Source: an uncultured euryarchaeote
GTDB lineage: Archaea > Thermoplasmatota > Poseidoniia > Poseidoniales > Thalassarchaeaceae
Direction of reading: 5' to 3'
Length of the DNA: 18,234 bases
Assembly: GCA_937876055.1 (NCBI GenBank)
Contig: CALEIW010000065.1
Location: 1-18,234 of the forward strand
Both the position numbers and the translations under genes were made by a program. Within the stretch, counting starts at the first letter, position 1. The number at the start of each line of letters is the position of its first letter. The notes under the pieces were generated by a model that saw only the letters and a program-made list of their open reading frames with translations, searched no databases and was not told the DNA's origin. Positions 1 to 6,293 of this stretch are shown one piece after another.

Positions 1-1
1 G

Positions 2-175
2 AGCCTGACCTTGTGCATGGGAGTAATTGTTGTTGCTGGATTCAATAAATGGATTTCAGTAAAGAAGAATCAACCTTTCTTTAGTCGTTTTTTGGAAATG
101 CTTGGAATCCTTGCAATCGTCACAGCAGTATCCTATGCGATAGGAATGGGACTTGCCTCAGTAATCAACGTTTGA
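2..175 (+). CDS. 3' end of a probable VIT1/CCC1-family (DUF125) metal transporter, partial
   Basis: An open frame enters from the left edge and ends at a TGA at 173-175, giving 57 C-terminal residues. It shows a hydrophobic segment (around LTLCMGVIVVAGF), a short basic linker (NKWISVKKNQ), then a second membrane helix with the pattern EMLGILAIVTAVSYAIG. From memory this two-helix ending, with an E-M-L...G...A...V-x-Y-x-IG signature, is typical of the last helices of VIT1/CCC1 iron or manganese transporters, which would sit in the cytoplasmic membrane. The metal-binding part of the protein lies outside the window, so the family call rests on the tail only. The gene runs tail to tail into the carbamate kinase gene with a 1-nt gap. 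Another small multi-helix membrane protein remains possible. Confidence 0.5.
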   Translation, partial: SLTLCMGVIVVAGFNKWISVKKNQPFFSRFLEMLGILAIVTAVSYAIGMGLASVINV

Positions 176-176
176 A

Positions 177-1088
177 TCACTGTTCAATGACAAATTGCGT
201 TCCAGCGTTTCCTGCAACCATGGCTGGTAAATCGGCTAACGACCCAATGACTGCTCGCTGACCAGTTCTTCTCACAAAGTCGCAGGCAGCCTCTACTTTC
301 GGGCCCATAGAACCCGCCTCAAATTCATGCTTCTCAATCTCATCTGGAGTGGTGATCGATATTTTCTCAGCAGAATCAGTCCCCCAATTTAGGTAGACTC
401 CATCAGCATCGGTGGCCATGATTAGCAAATCAGCTTCTAGTTCGAAGGCGAGCAGAGAACTCGCTCTATCCTTGTCAATGACTACCTCAACTCCCTCTAG
501 ATTCCCTTCGCTATTGAAAATCGTAGGGATACCGCCTCCACCCGCACAGATGACTATTGTTCCTTTTTCCAATAACCAATGAATGGGTCTCATTTCGAAA
601 ATTCTGTGAGGCTCCGGAGAGGGCACTACTCTTCGCCAATATTCTCCATCAGGCTTCATTACCCATCCCTTTTCTGTCTCCAGAAGTTTAGCATCTTCAT
701 GGTTGTAGATAGGTCCGATTGGTTTTGTTGGATTTTGGAAGGCTGGGTCTTCTGGATCAACTTCGACCATTGTAAGGATTGTAGCGAATGGTACTTCGAT
801 TGGAAGCAAGTTTCCAAGTTCTTGCTCAATCATGTAACCAATCATTCCCTCCGTTTGCGCACCGAGCACATCCAATGGGTAAGCCTCCACTTCTTCGTAG
901 GCTGCGGATTGTAGTGCGAGAAGTCCAACTTGTGGCCCATTTCCATGGCTAATGACCAATTGATTACCTTCTGTAATCGGTGCCAAAGCCTTGGCTGCAA
1001 TTCGAACATTTTCTCTCTGATTTTCAGCGGTCATAGGTTGCCCTCGCCTAAGCAGAGCATTACCACCTAGTGCAACAATGATGCGCAT
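177..1088 (-). CDS. arcC: Carbamate kinase
   Basis: Carbamate kinase (amino-acid kinase fold) catalyses the reversible reaction ADP + carbamoyl phosphate = ATP + carbamate (giving NH3 and CO2) in the cytosol. The 303-residue length is normal for the family. Visible motifs are the N-terminal nucleotide loop ALGGNALLRRG (residues 6-16), the VISHGNGPQVG loop (about 44-54), VPSPEPHRI followed by the glycine loop CAGGGGIPTI (about 180-189), VVIDKDRASSLLA (about 201-213), and a C-terminal IGSLADLPAMVAGNAGTQFV like the usual IGSL...GxAGT ending. No arginine deiminase or ornithine carbamoyltransferase gene is in the window, so whether it makes ATP from catabolic carbamoyl phosphate or makes carbamoyl phosphate is open. 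The start codon lies about 29 bp from the centre of an ATATTAA element shared with the divergent NAD kinase-like gene, which suggests a leaderless mRNA. Confidence 0.93.
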   Translation of the reverse strand: MRIIVALGGNALLRRGQPMTAENQRENVRIAAKALAPITEGNQLVISHGNGPQVGLLALQSAAYEEVEAYPLDVLGAQTEGMIGYMIEQELGNLLPIEVPFATILTMVEVDPEDPAFQNPTKPIGPIYNHEDAKLLETEKGWVMKPDGEYWRRVVPSPEPHRIFEMRPIHWLLEKGTIVICAGGGGIPTIFNSEGNLEGVEVVIDKDRASSLLAFELEADLLIMATDADGVYLNWGTDSAEKISITTPDEIEKHEFEAGSMGPKVEAACDFVRRTGQRAVIGSLADLPAMVAGNAGTQFVIEQ

Positions 1089-1110
1089 TTCACTAATCGC
1101 TAGGACTGTG

Positions 1111-1122
1111 GGGATATTAACG
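1111..1122. promoter_or_regulatory. Candidate shared TATA element for the divergent arcC and NAD kinase-like genes
   Basis: The two genes are divided by only 53 bp, and the only AT-rich run in it is ATATTAA at 1114-1120. Its centre (1117) is 25 bp from the plus-strand ATG at 1142 and 29 bp from the minus-strand ATG at 1088. It reads ATATTAA on one strand and TTAATAT on the other, so it could serve TBP in both directions. Archaeal TATA boxes are centred about 26 bp before the transcription start, so both mRNAs would be leaderless. This rests on spacing and composition only. Confidence 0.42.
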
Positions 1123-1141
1123 CCTGCCTGCTGCGCGAGGT

Positions 1142-2281
1142 ATGACCCGCATTGGGCTACTCGTTAACCCTGATGCAGGGCTTGGAGGCCGATTGGGTCT
1201 GAAGGGTTCGGATGGACAAGCAGAATATGCCCGTTCACAGGGTGCAGAGGACAGAGCAGGCCCCCGAGTCAAGGATGCTCTGGCACATTTTGCAAGGTTA
1301 AGAAAAGACATCTCAAGTTTGCAATGGGTAACTAGCGAAGGCCGTATGGGTACGGATTGGATTGACTCTGAAATCGGTAGTATCTCCACTATTCATCAGT
1401 CATCTGGATTAACTTCCGCTGAAGACACAGCAGGGTTAGTTCAGACCTTGCTTGATGCTGAAATCGAGTTACTGGTCTATGGTGGAGGAGATGGAACAAC
1501 TCGAGATATTGTAGCCGCCTTAGAAAAAGCAGGTCGCGGTAACTTACCTCTGATTGGAGTTCCTTGTGGAGTGAAGATGCATTCTGGGTGTTTTGCGGCT
1601 TCACCAAAGGCCGCTGCTGAAGTCTTGTCTGCTTGGCTCGATGGAGAGTTATTGGTGGCTAATACCGAAGTCCTAGATCTCGATGAGGAAATCTACCGTG
1701 AAGGACGTTGGGTTGTAAGAATGTACGCCGAAGCGATGACTCCAGCAAGCCCTCGATGGATGCAAGGAACCAAACAACGTGTGGAAGCATCCGGTGAAGA
1801 CGAAATCGTTGAAGGTCTAGCAGACCATATTCGTGAAATTCTCATGGAGGACAATCGCTTACTAATTTGGGGTTCAGGTGGAACACTTCGAACGATAGGA
1901 GAAATGGTGGGAATTAAACCCACCGTTCTTGGCATTGATGCGAGTATTGGTAGTGAGCAAATTGGAACAGATTTGAATGAATCAGATTTACTCAAATTGC
2001 TTTCAGAACACGATGGTGATGTAACCATCCTACTTTCACCAATGGGTGGTCAAGGCTTCCTAATTGGTAGAGGGAATTTACAACTCTCACCTGATGTTTT
2101 GAGGTTTGCAGGTATTGACTCAGTTCTAGGAATATGCACTCCCGCTAAGTTACTGACAGTGCGTAGACTACGAATAGAAACCGGAGATTCAGACCTGGAT
2201 GCGGAATTTGCTGGAAAGCGCTACATGAAAGTATTACAGGGATATCGTACAACAAGAGTTCTACCAGTCTCAGTTGATTGA
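1142..2281 (+). CDS. ATP-NAD kinase-like protein (COG3199 type)
   Basis: The 379-residue protein opens with TRIGLLVNPDAGLGGRLGLKGSDG, the pattern I associate with archaeal COG3199 'predicted polyphosphate/ATP-dependent NAD kinase' proteins. It carries the diacylglycerol/NAD kinase fold signature YGGGDGTTRDI at about residues 112-122, with GVPCGVKMHSG (about 140-150) after it. The C-terminal half has the Gly-rich stretch SPMGGQGFLIGRGN, as expected where these kinases bind the dinucleotide. The likely role is phosphorylation of NAD to NADP in the cytosol, but members of this subfamily are less well studied than classical NadK, so substrate and phosphoryl donor are inferred. A GAGG lies only 1-2 nt before the ATG, too close for a normal Shine-Dalgarno site; the TATA-like element about 25 bp upstream fits leaderless initiation. 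The gene ends at a hairpin plus T-run. Confidence 0.8.
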   Translation: MTRIGLLVNPDAGLGGRLGLKGSDGQAEYARSQGAEDRAGPRVKDALAHFARLRKDISSLQWVTSEGRMGTDWIDSEIGSISTIHQSSGLTSAEDTAGLVQTLLDAEIELLVYGGGDGTTRDIVAALEKAGRGNLPLIGVPCGVKMHSGCFAASPKAAAEVLSAWLDGELLVANTEVLDLDEEIYREGRWVVRMYAEAMTPASPRWMQGTKQRVEASGEDEIVEGLADHIREILMEDNRLLIWGSGGTLRTIGEMVGIKPTVLGIDASIGSEQIGTDLNESDLLKLLSEHDGDVTILLSPMGGQGFLIGRGNLQLSPDVLRFAGIDSVLGICTPAKLLTVRRLRIETGDSDLDAEFAGKRYMKVLQGYRTTRVLPVSVD

Positions 2282-2315
2282 ATCATAGGGTACCCTTTGA
2301 TTCCCTCTTTTTTTT
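2281..2315 (+). terminator. Hairpin plus T-run terminator after the NAD kinase-like gene
   Basis: Starting at the last base of the stop codon, positions 2281-2302 form an inverted repeat: AATCA, one T-T mismatch, then the 10-bp palindrome AGGGTACCCT, then T and TGATT. In RNA this gives a stem with a GUAC loop. After CCCTC come eight T residues (2308-2315) on the coding strand. A T-run alone is enough for archaeal RNA polymerase to terminate, and the stem makes it resemble a bacterial intrinsic terminator. It also separates the NAD kinase-like gene from the small membrane protein genes downstream. Confidence 0.55.
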
Positions 2316-2361
2316 GAAATTCCGGAATAAGTTTCATTTTTGAATCAGTGAACGAAGTAAC

Positions 2362-2844
2362 ATGCTCGAAACTTCTGCTGAAGGCTTCTCACTCGAAAAT
2401 CAATCCGGAAATCCTCAAGATAAGTCGCAATCTCCATTCGAAATCCTCTTTGGAATAATTTGTCTAGTTCTGCTGATCCCTGCAACATTCGTTGCTTTCG
2501 GGGAATTTAGGTACATAATCGATTATTTCGAATACGGCGGTGACATGAGTGATGTAAGAAGTTGGATTTTGTATTCAACAACAATCCTTTCGATATTGTT
2601 AATCTCAGGATTGTACTTTATCGGACAGATCAAATCAACTTCTTGGAAACTAGTTACTGGAGGATTTATTATCGTAATTTCAATCATGAATCTGTTCTCT
2701 AGATTTTCTGATTTCGGTAAGGAAAGAAGGGAATGGGGTATCGATGAATTTTGGTTAGATTTTCTTTATTGGCCGAGTACACATGAAAGATTAGAATTAG
2801 CTTTTCTTGGAATCATCATTGGTTTTTTTGTTATCAAAAAATAG
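2362..2844 (+). CDS. Hypothetical four-helix membrane protein, 160 aa
   Basis: I do not recognise this protein. A soluble N-terminus of about 25 residues, rich in S, Q, N and E, is followed by four hydrophobic segments at about residues 27-48, 67-87, 95-112 and 142-158. The loop between the third and fourth is charged and aromatic (around GKERREWGIDEFWLDFLYWP), and the protein ends in KK. The reading frame is AT-rich compared with the metabolic genes on either side. No clear Shine-Dalgarno site precedes the ATG, and the best AT-rich element upstream is not at the ideal distance. Its stop codon is 8 bp before the next small membrane gene on the same strand, so the two are probably co-transcribed. 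It could be a lineage-specific membrane protein; function is unknown. Confidence 0.7.
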   Translation: MLETSAEGFSLENQSGNPQDKSQSPFEILFGIICLVLLIPATFVAFGEFRYIIDYFEYGGDMSDVRSWILYSTTILSILLISGLYFIGQIKSTSWKLVTGGFIIVISIMNLFSRFSDFGKERREWGIDEFWLDFLYWPSTHERLELAFLGIIIGFFVIKK

Positions 2845-2852
2845 GTGTTGTC

Positions 2853-3053
2853 ATGAGTATGGGCGAATTCATACTCGGGGCCTTGGCGGCTTATTTTCTC
2901 CCAATATTGTTTATGTATTTCCTTTTGCCCAAACAGGCCTCGGAAACGGAAAAATGGTTTTACAAAATAATGTTGATTATTCTAATCTTGATAATCGCTA
3001 CAGCCCTAATAGTTCTTGTTGCGCTGCTTTTGCTTTACGCCCCCAACTTCTGA
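2853..3053 (+). CDS. Small two-helix membrane protein, 66 aa
   Basis: This short frame encodes two long hydrophobic helices (about residues 6-25 and 38-62) joined by a polar, charged linker (PKQASETEKW). The second helix is almost purely I, L, V and A. A GGTG at 2844-2847, partly inside the stop codon of the upstream gene, sits 5 nt before the ATG and could serve as a Shine-Dalgarno site; a second in-frame ATG follows at 2859. Close spacing to the 160-aa membrane gene suggests one transcript and perhaps one membrane complex. It ends 4 bp from the convergent 73-aa membrane gene. I do not recognise a family. Confidence 0.55.
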   Translation: MSMGEFILGALAAYFLPILFMYFLLPKQASETEKWFYKIMLIILILIIATALIVLVALLLLYAPNF

Positions 3054-3057
3054 TAAT

Positions 3058-3279
3058 TCAGCTGCAAGTCTGTCCAAAGCCAATACAGAGTTCGCCACTA
3101 TCCAGCACAATGAAGTAATATGCGACTACGATAATCACTAGAATAAGAATCAATAATTGAATTAATGACCAATCTGCAGGTTTATTATTCTCAGAAATAT
3201 CATTTGCAGTTCGTTCAAAAGCAAGTGCTAGGATAGCGAGTACTACCCAGAAAAAAACGCAAAAGAGATACGGTTCCAT
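3058..3279 (-). CDS. Small two-helix membrane protein, 73 aa
   Basis: Two hydrophobic segments (about residues 3-21 and 37-58) flank a polar loop (ERTANDISENNKPADW). The C-terminal tail carries two cysteines (C65, C72), which could form a disulfide if the tail faces outside. The ATG directly abuts the TAG stop of the upstream 87-aa gene (stop 3282-3280, start 3279), with an AGGAG about 10 nt upstream inside that gene, so translation is probably coupled. It is the last gene of a probable pyrG - 87 aa - 73 aa transcript. No family recognised; function unknown. Confidence 0.55.
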   Translation of the reverse strand: MEPYLFCVFFWVVLAILALAFERTANDISENNKPADWSLIQLLILILVIIVVAYYFIVLDSGELCIGFGQTCS

Positions 3280-3543
3280 CTATTGCAAACTCCTAGTAAT
3301 TGACCAAATCCCCAATGCAGCAGCGGCAAACCATGCAACTTCGAGAATGAAGAAAGCCCACTCATCGATCAAGTATGCTCTGACTGCAAGAAGTCCTGAA
3401 CCTAGTGCCATGAGCACTAGATATGGCCATTCTTTACTATTCAAAATATCTCTAGTTTCCAAGAAAAAAGCGCTTAGAATCAGCATCATTCCAAGATATG
3501 CCACAATTTCGTTGTGAGCTAAATCAACGATTTGTTCCCACAT
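3280..3543 (-). CDS. Small three-helix membrane protein, CBU_0592-like, 87 aa
   Basis: Three hydrophobic segments lie at about residues 13-29, 38-57 and 62-80. The arrangement (YLGMMLILSAFFLE, then ALGSGLLAVRAYLIDEWAFFILEVAWFAAAALGIW) resembles from memory the CBU_0592-like domain, a short membrane domain with the pattern LN..GA..L...AY...A..F..LE..W...A..G. These proteins have no established biochemical role. It starts 19 bp after the pyrG stop codon on the same strand and directly abuts the 73-aa gene, so it is probably expressed from the pyrG promoter, although nothing suggests a role in nucleotide synthesis. Confidence 0.62.
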   Translation of the reverse strand: MWEQIVDLAHNEIVAYLGMMLILSAFFLETRDILNSKEWPYLVLMALGSGLLAVRAYLIDEWAFFILEVAWFAAAALGIWSITRSLQ

Positions 3544-3562
3544 CTAATCGCCTGTTGAGAAA

Positions 3563-5245
3563 TCATATTTCTTGTCCAACAGCAGCCTTTAGCAGACCTA
3601 GGAAAGGCGGACTTGGTCGATTTGGTCTTGACTTGAATTCTGGGTGGTATTGAGTTCCAACGTAATATGGATGATTCTCCAATTCCATGATTTCACACCG
3701 CTGTCCGGTCTCATCTTTACCGACATAAACCAGACCCTCGGCTTCGATCCTCTCTATCAAATCAGGATTGACCTCGTAGCGATGTCGATGCCTTTCATCG
3801 ACATGCTCAGCATCTCCATACAAACGCCTCATTTTACAATCATCGACCAGGAATGGAGTCGGTTTTGTTCCAAGTCTCATAGTTCCACCCATGTGGGTCT
3901 TGGAAATTTCCGGCATGAAGACAACCGCTGGATTTGGTGTGTTTTCATCAAACTCTGTAGAGTTTGCATTCTCGAGACCCAAGACATTGCGACAGAACTC
4001 TATTGTTGCAATTTGCAAACCAAGACAGACCCCTAGGTAAGGTACGTTGTTTATCCGAGCATAATTTGCTGCGGCGATTTTTCCTTCAACTCCTCGATTA
4101 CCAAATCCACCCGGAACCAGAATTCCATCTGCTGCTCTTAGTAAATCCCAAGCCTCATCATGCTTTTCGGTAACATCATGAGGGTCTAAATCAGTAGATT
4201 CAATCCAGTCAATTACCAGTTTTCTATCAACTGCATACGCGCTGTGTTGTAAGGCCTTGATAACAGAAAGATAAGAGTCAGAGAGGCCGGTATATTTCCC
4301 TACCATGGCGATGTGAACTTCCTCCTCTAATCGGTCTACCTTGTCGGCCATTTCCTTCCAATCATCAAGCATTGGTAGAGTATCTGGAACCTCAAATCCA
4401 AGATGTTCTGAGACTTTACTCAATACTGATTGTTCGTAAAGAGAAATCGGAATTTGATAGAGATTTGAAACATCGTGTGCGGAAACAACAGCTTCTGTAC
4501 CAACGTGACAGAATGCTGCAAGTTTTGCCCTAGTCTCATCTTCTAGTGGCACTTCTGATCTACAAACTAGAATGTCTGGAATTATTCCTAGTCCTCGCAA
4601 TTCTTTCACGGTGTGTTGAGTAGGCTTGGTCTTCTGTTCGCCAACCGGCCCCATAACCGGAACAAGACTGACGTGAACGAAGCAAACATTCTCTTGTCCA
4701 ACTCTAAATTGGAATTGCCTCAACGCTTCAATGAATGGAGCACTTTCGATATCTCCGACGGTTCCTCCCAATTCAATGACACAAGCATCTGGAATTTCAC
4801 CCGATCCATCTGCACTGACGTGCGCCACACGCTCAATCCAATCTTGAATTTCATTGGTTATGTGAGGTACAACCTGCACAGTCTTTCCGAGATAATCGCC
4901 TCTACGTTCCTTCTCAATGACATTTGCATATACCTTGCCGGTTGTGATATTATTTTCTCGAGTTAGAGCAACATCGAGGAATCGTTCGTAATTCCCAAGG
5001 TCAAGGTCAACTTCTCCACCATCATCCAATACGAATACTTCTCCGTGTTCGAATGGGGACATGGTTCCAGCATCGCTATTTAGATACGGGTCTATCTTTA
5101 CTGAAGTAAGCCGCAGTCCTGCGGATTTCAGTAAAACGCCGATGCTTGAAGCTGTGATTCCTTTACCTAGTCCTGATAGGACCCCGCCCGTGACTACGAC
5201 ATACTTCATGCAATCAACGGGGTTTGAAGCCGACGTGTCTCGCAT
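3563..5245 (-). CDS. pyrG: CTP synthase, eukaryote-like type
   Basis: CTP synthase converts UTP, ATP and glutamine to CTP in the cytosol. The synthase domain begins MKYVVVTGGVLSGLGKG (from residue 13) and carries HGEVFVLDDGGEVDLDLGNY and GEQKTKPTQHTVKELRGLG. The C-terminal class I glutaminase domain has PGGFGNRG, the nucleophile Cys407 in YLGVCLGLQ, and the His/Glu pair in QYHPEF. Details such as SLVP...GEQKTKPTQ, YHEAW-like EKHDEAW, ANSTEFD, MGGTMRLG, YGDAEHVDERHRHR and SRPNRPSPPF match remembered human CTPS more closely than bacterial PyrG. Start: the ATG at 5245 lies 25 bp from a TATA-like TAATTTTGTAATT, fitting a leaderless mRNA and a 12-residue extension; the family-typical Met is at 5209 (548 aa) and has no clear ribosome binding site. 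Either start is possible. It is divergent from tdh. Confidence 0.96.
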   Translation of the reverse strand: MRDTSASNPVDCMKYVVVTGGVLSGLGKGITASSIGVLLKSAGLRLTSVKIDPYLNSDAGTMSPFEHGEVFVLDDGGEVDLDLGNYERFLDVALTRENNITTGKVYANVIEKERRGDYLGKTVQVVPHITNEIQDWIERVAHVSADGSGEIPDACVIELGGTVGDIESAPFIEALRQFQFRVGQENVCFVHVSLVPVMGPVGEQKTKPTQHTVKELRGLGIIPDILVCRSEVPLEDETRAKLAAFCHVGTEAVVSAHDVSNLYQIPISLYEQSVLSKVSEHLGFEVPDTLPMLDDWKEMADKVDRLEEEVHIAMVGKYTGLSDSYLSVIKALQHSAYAVDRKLVIDWIESTDLDPHDVTEKHDEAWDLLRAADGILVPGGFGNRGVEGKIAAANYARINNVPYLGVCLGLQIATIEFCRNVLGLENANSTEFDENTPNPAVVFMPEISKTHMGGTMRLGTKPTPFLVDDCKMRRLYGDAEHVDERHRHRYEVNPDLIERIEAEGLVYVGKDETGQRCEIMELENHPYYVGTQYHPEFKSRPNRPSPPFLGLLKAAVGQEI

Positions 5246-5263
5246 ATCAACATTGGCTCTCTG

Positions 5264-5310
5264 AATTACAAAATTACTCGCTAAAGCGAGCGTCTCGCAA
5301 GTCTAAGTAT
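5264..5310. promoter_or_regulatory. Divergent pyrG/tdh promoter region with three alternating half-sites
   Basis: Two TATA-like elements face away from each other: TAATTTTGTAATT for pyrG (minus strand, 5264-5276, centred 25 bp before its ATG at 5245) and CTAAGTAT for tdh (about 5303-5310, about 25 bp before its ATG at 5331). Exactly between them, starting at the base after the pyrG element, are three alternating 5-bp half-sites: CTCGC (5277-5281), GCGAG (5286-5290) and CTCGC (5294-5298), with spacers of 4 and 3 bp. Neighbouring half-sites form perfect inverted repeats. The position suits a shared operator; the regulator is unknown. Confidence 0.4.
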
Positions 5311-5330
5311 CGTCTGACCCCCGAAGAGTC

Positions 5331-6293
5331 ATGGCCGGTGCCACCAACTCTAGGATTTTGGTTACCGGTGCACTTGGTCAGATTGGCACTGAATTGGTTG
5401 AAGCATTACGCGCTCTCCATGGTGCCGATGCTGTTGTGGCTAGCGATGTTCGTGATATCCCCGATCATCCCTGTGTGGTTGGAGGTCCATACAGGCATCT
5501 GAGTGTAATTGACGCTGATGCCTTTGATGAGGTAGTAACCGAGGAATCGATTGGAACCGTATATCACTTGGCTGCTATCCTAAGTGCAACAGGAGAAAAG
5601 AATCCCGAATTATGTGAAAGAATCAATGTGGGAGGGACAGTTACTGTTTTGGAAGCTGCTAGAAAACATGGGTTGAGAGTTTATGCTCCATCATCAATTG
5701 CTGTTTTTGGCCCAGATGCTCCAAAACATGCTCCTCAAGTTTGTCCACTAAACCCCACAACCATGTACGGGAAAACCAAGGTAACCGGAGAACGTTTGGC
5801 AATGAATTACTGGAAGCAATACGGCGTTGATGTTCGAGGAATAAGATATCCCGGTTTGATTTCCTACAAGGCACCCGCCGGTGGAGGAACTACCGATTAC
5901 GCAGTAGATATCTTTCATGCTGCACTTGAAAATGGCCATTACGATTGCTTCGTTCGTTCAGACACTCGCCTTCCAATGATGTACATGGAAGATGCAATAC
6001 GTGCGACTATCGCTCTGATGGATGCTCCAGTCGACTCAATTGGTGATGCACGTGGGGGCTACAACCTCTCGGGTTGTTCATTTACAGCCGCTGAAATCGC
6101 AGATGCGGTTGCAGCAAGGGTGCCTGAATTCACTTGTGATTTCAAGCCCGACGTCAGGCAAGAGTATGCTGATTCATGGCCAGACTCGGTTGACGATTCT
6201 GCAGCCAAGCAAGATTGGGGATGGAAGGCTGAGTATGATTTAGACGCACTTTGTGATGCAATGATTTCGGGCCTTCAATCTTCATCAATCTGA
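5331..6293 (+). CDS. tdh: L-threonine 3-dehydrogenase, short-chain (epimerase-like) type
   Basis: The 320-residue protein is an extended short-chain dehydrogenase. It has the NAD-binding loop VTGALGQIG (residues 11-19), an acidic residue ending the second strand (ASDVRD), YHLAAILSATGE (78-89), the catalytic Ser121/Ser122 in APSSIAVFGP, and Tyr146/Lys150 in MYGKTK. IRYPGLISYKAPAGGGTTDYAVDIF (about 171-195) is the pattern I associate with epimerase-like threonine dehydrogenases rather than with UDP-sugar epimerases. The reaction is L-threonine + NAD to 2-amino-3-oxobutyrate, normally followed by a ligase giving glycine and acetyl-CoA; no ligase gene is in the window. A TATA-like element about 25 bp before the ATG suggests leaderless transcription. 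Its last 19 bp overlap the 3' end of the convergent thermosome gene. Confidence 0.88.
   Translation: MAGATNSRILVTGALGQIGTELVEALRALHGADAVVASDVRDIPDHPCVVGGPYRHLSVIDADAFDEVVTEESIGTVYHLAAILSATGEKNPELCERINVGGTVTVLEAARKHGLRVYAPSSIAVFGPDAPKHAPQVCPLNPTTMYGKTKVTGERLAMNYWKQYGVDVRGIRYPGLISYKAPAGGGTTDYAVDIFHAALENGHYDCFVRSDTRLPMMYMEDAIRATIALMDAPVDSIGDARGGYNLSGCSFTAAEIADAVAARVPEFTCDFKPDVRQEYADSWPDSVDDSAAKQDWGWKAEYDLDALCDAMISGLQSSSI

Noticed and set aside
2823..2829. Seven-T run as a terminator inside the end of the 160-aa gene
   Set aside because: It lies in the coding sequence of a hydrophobic helix (Phe/Val codons), without a stem, and the next gene follows 8 bp after the stop.
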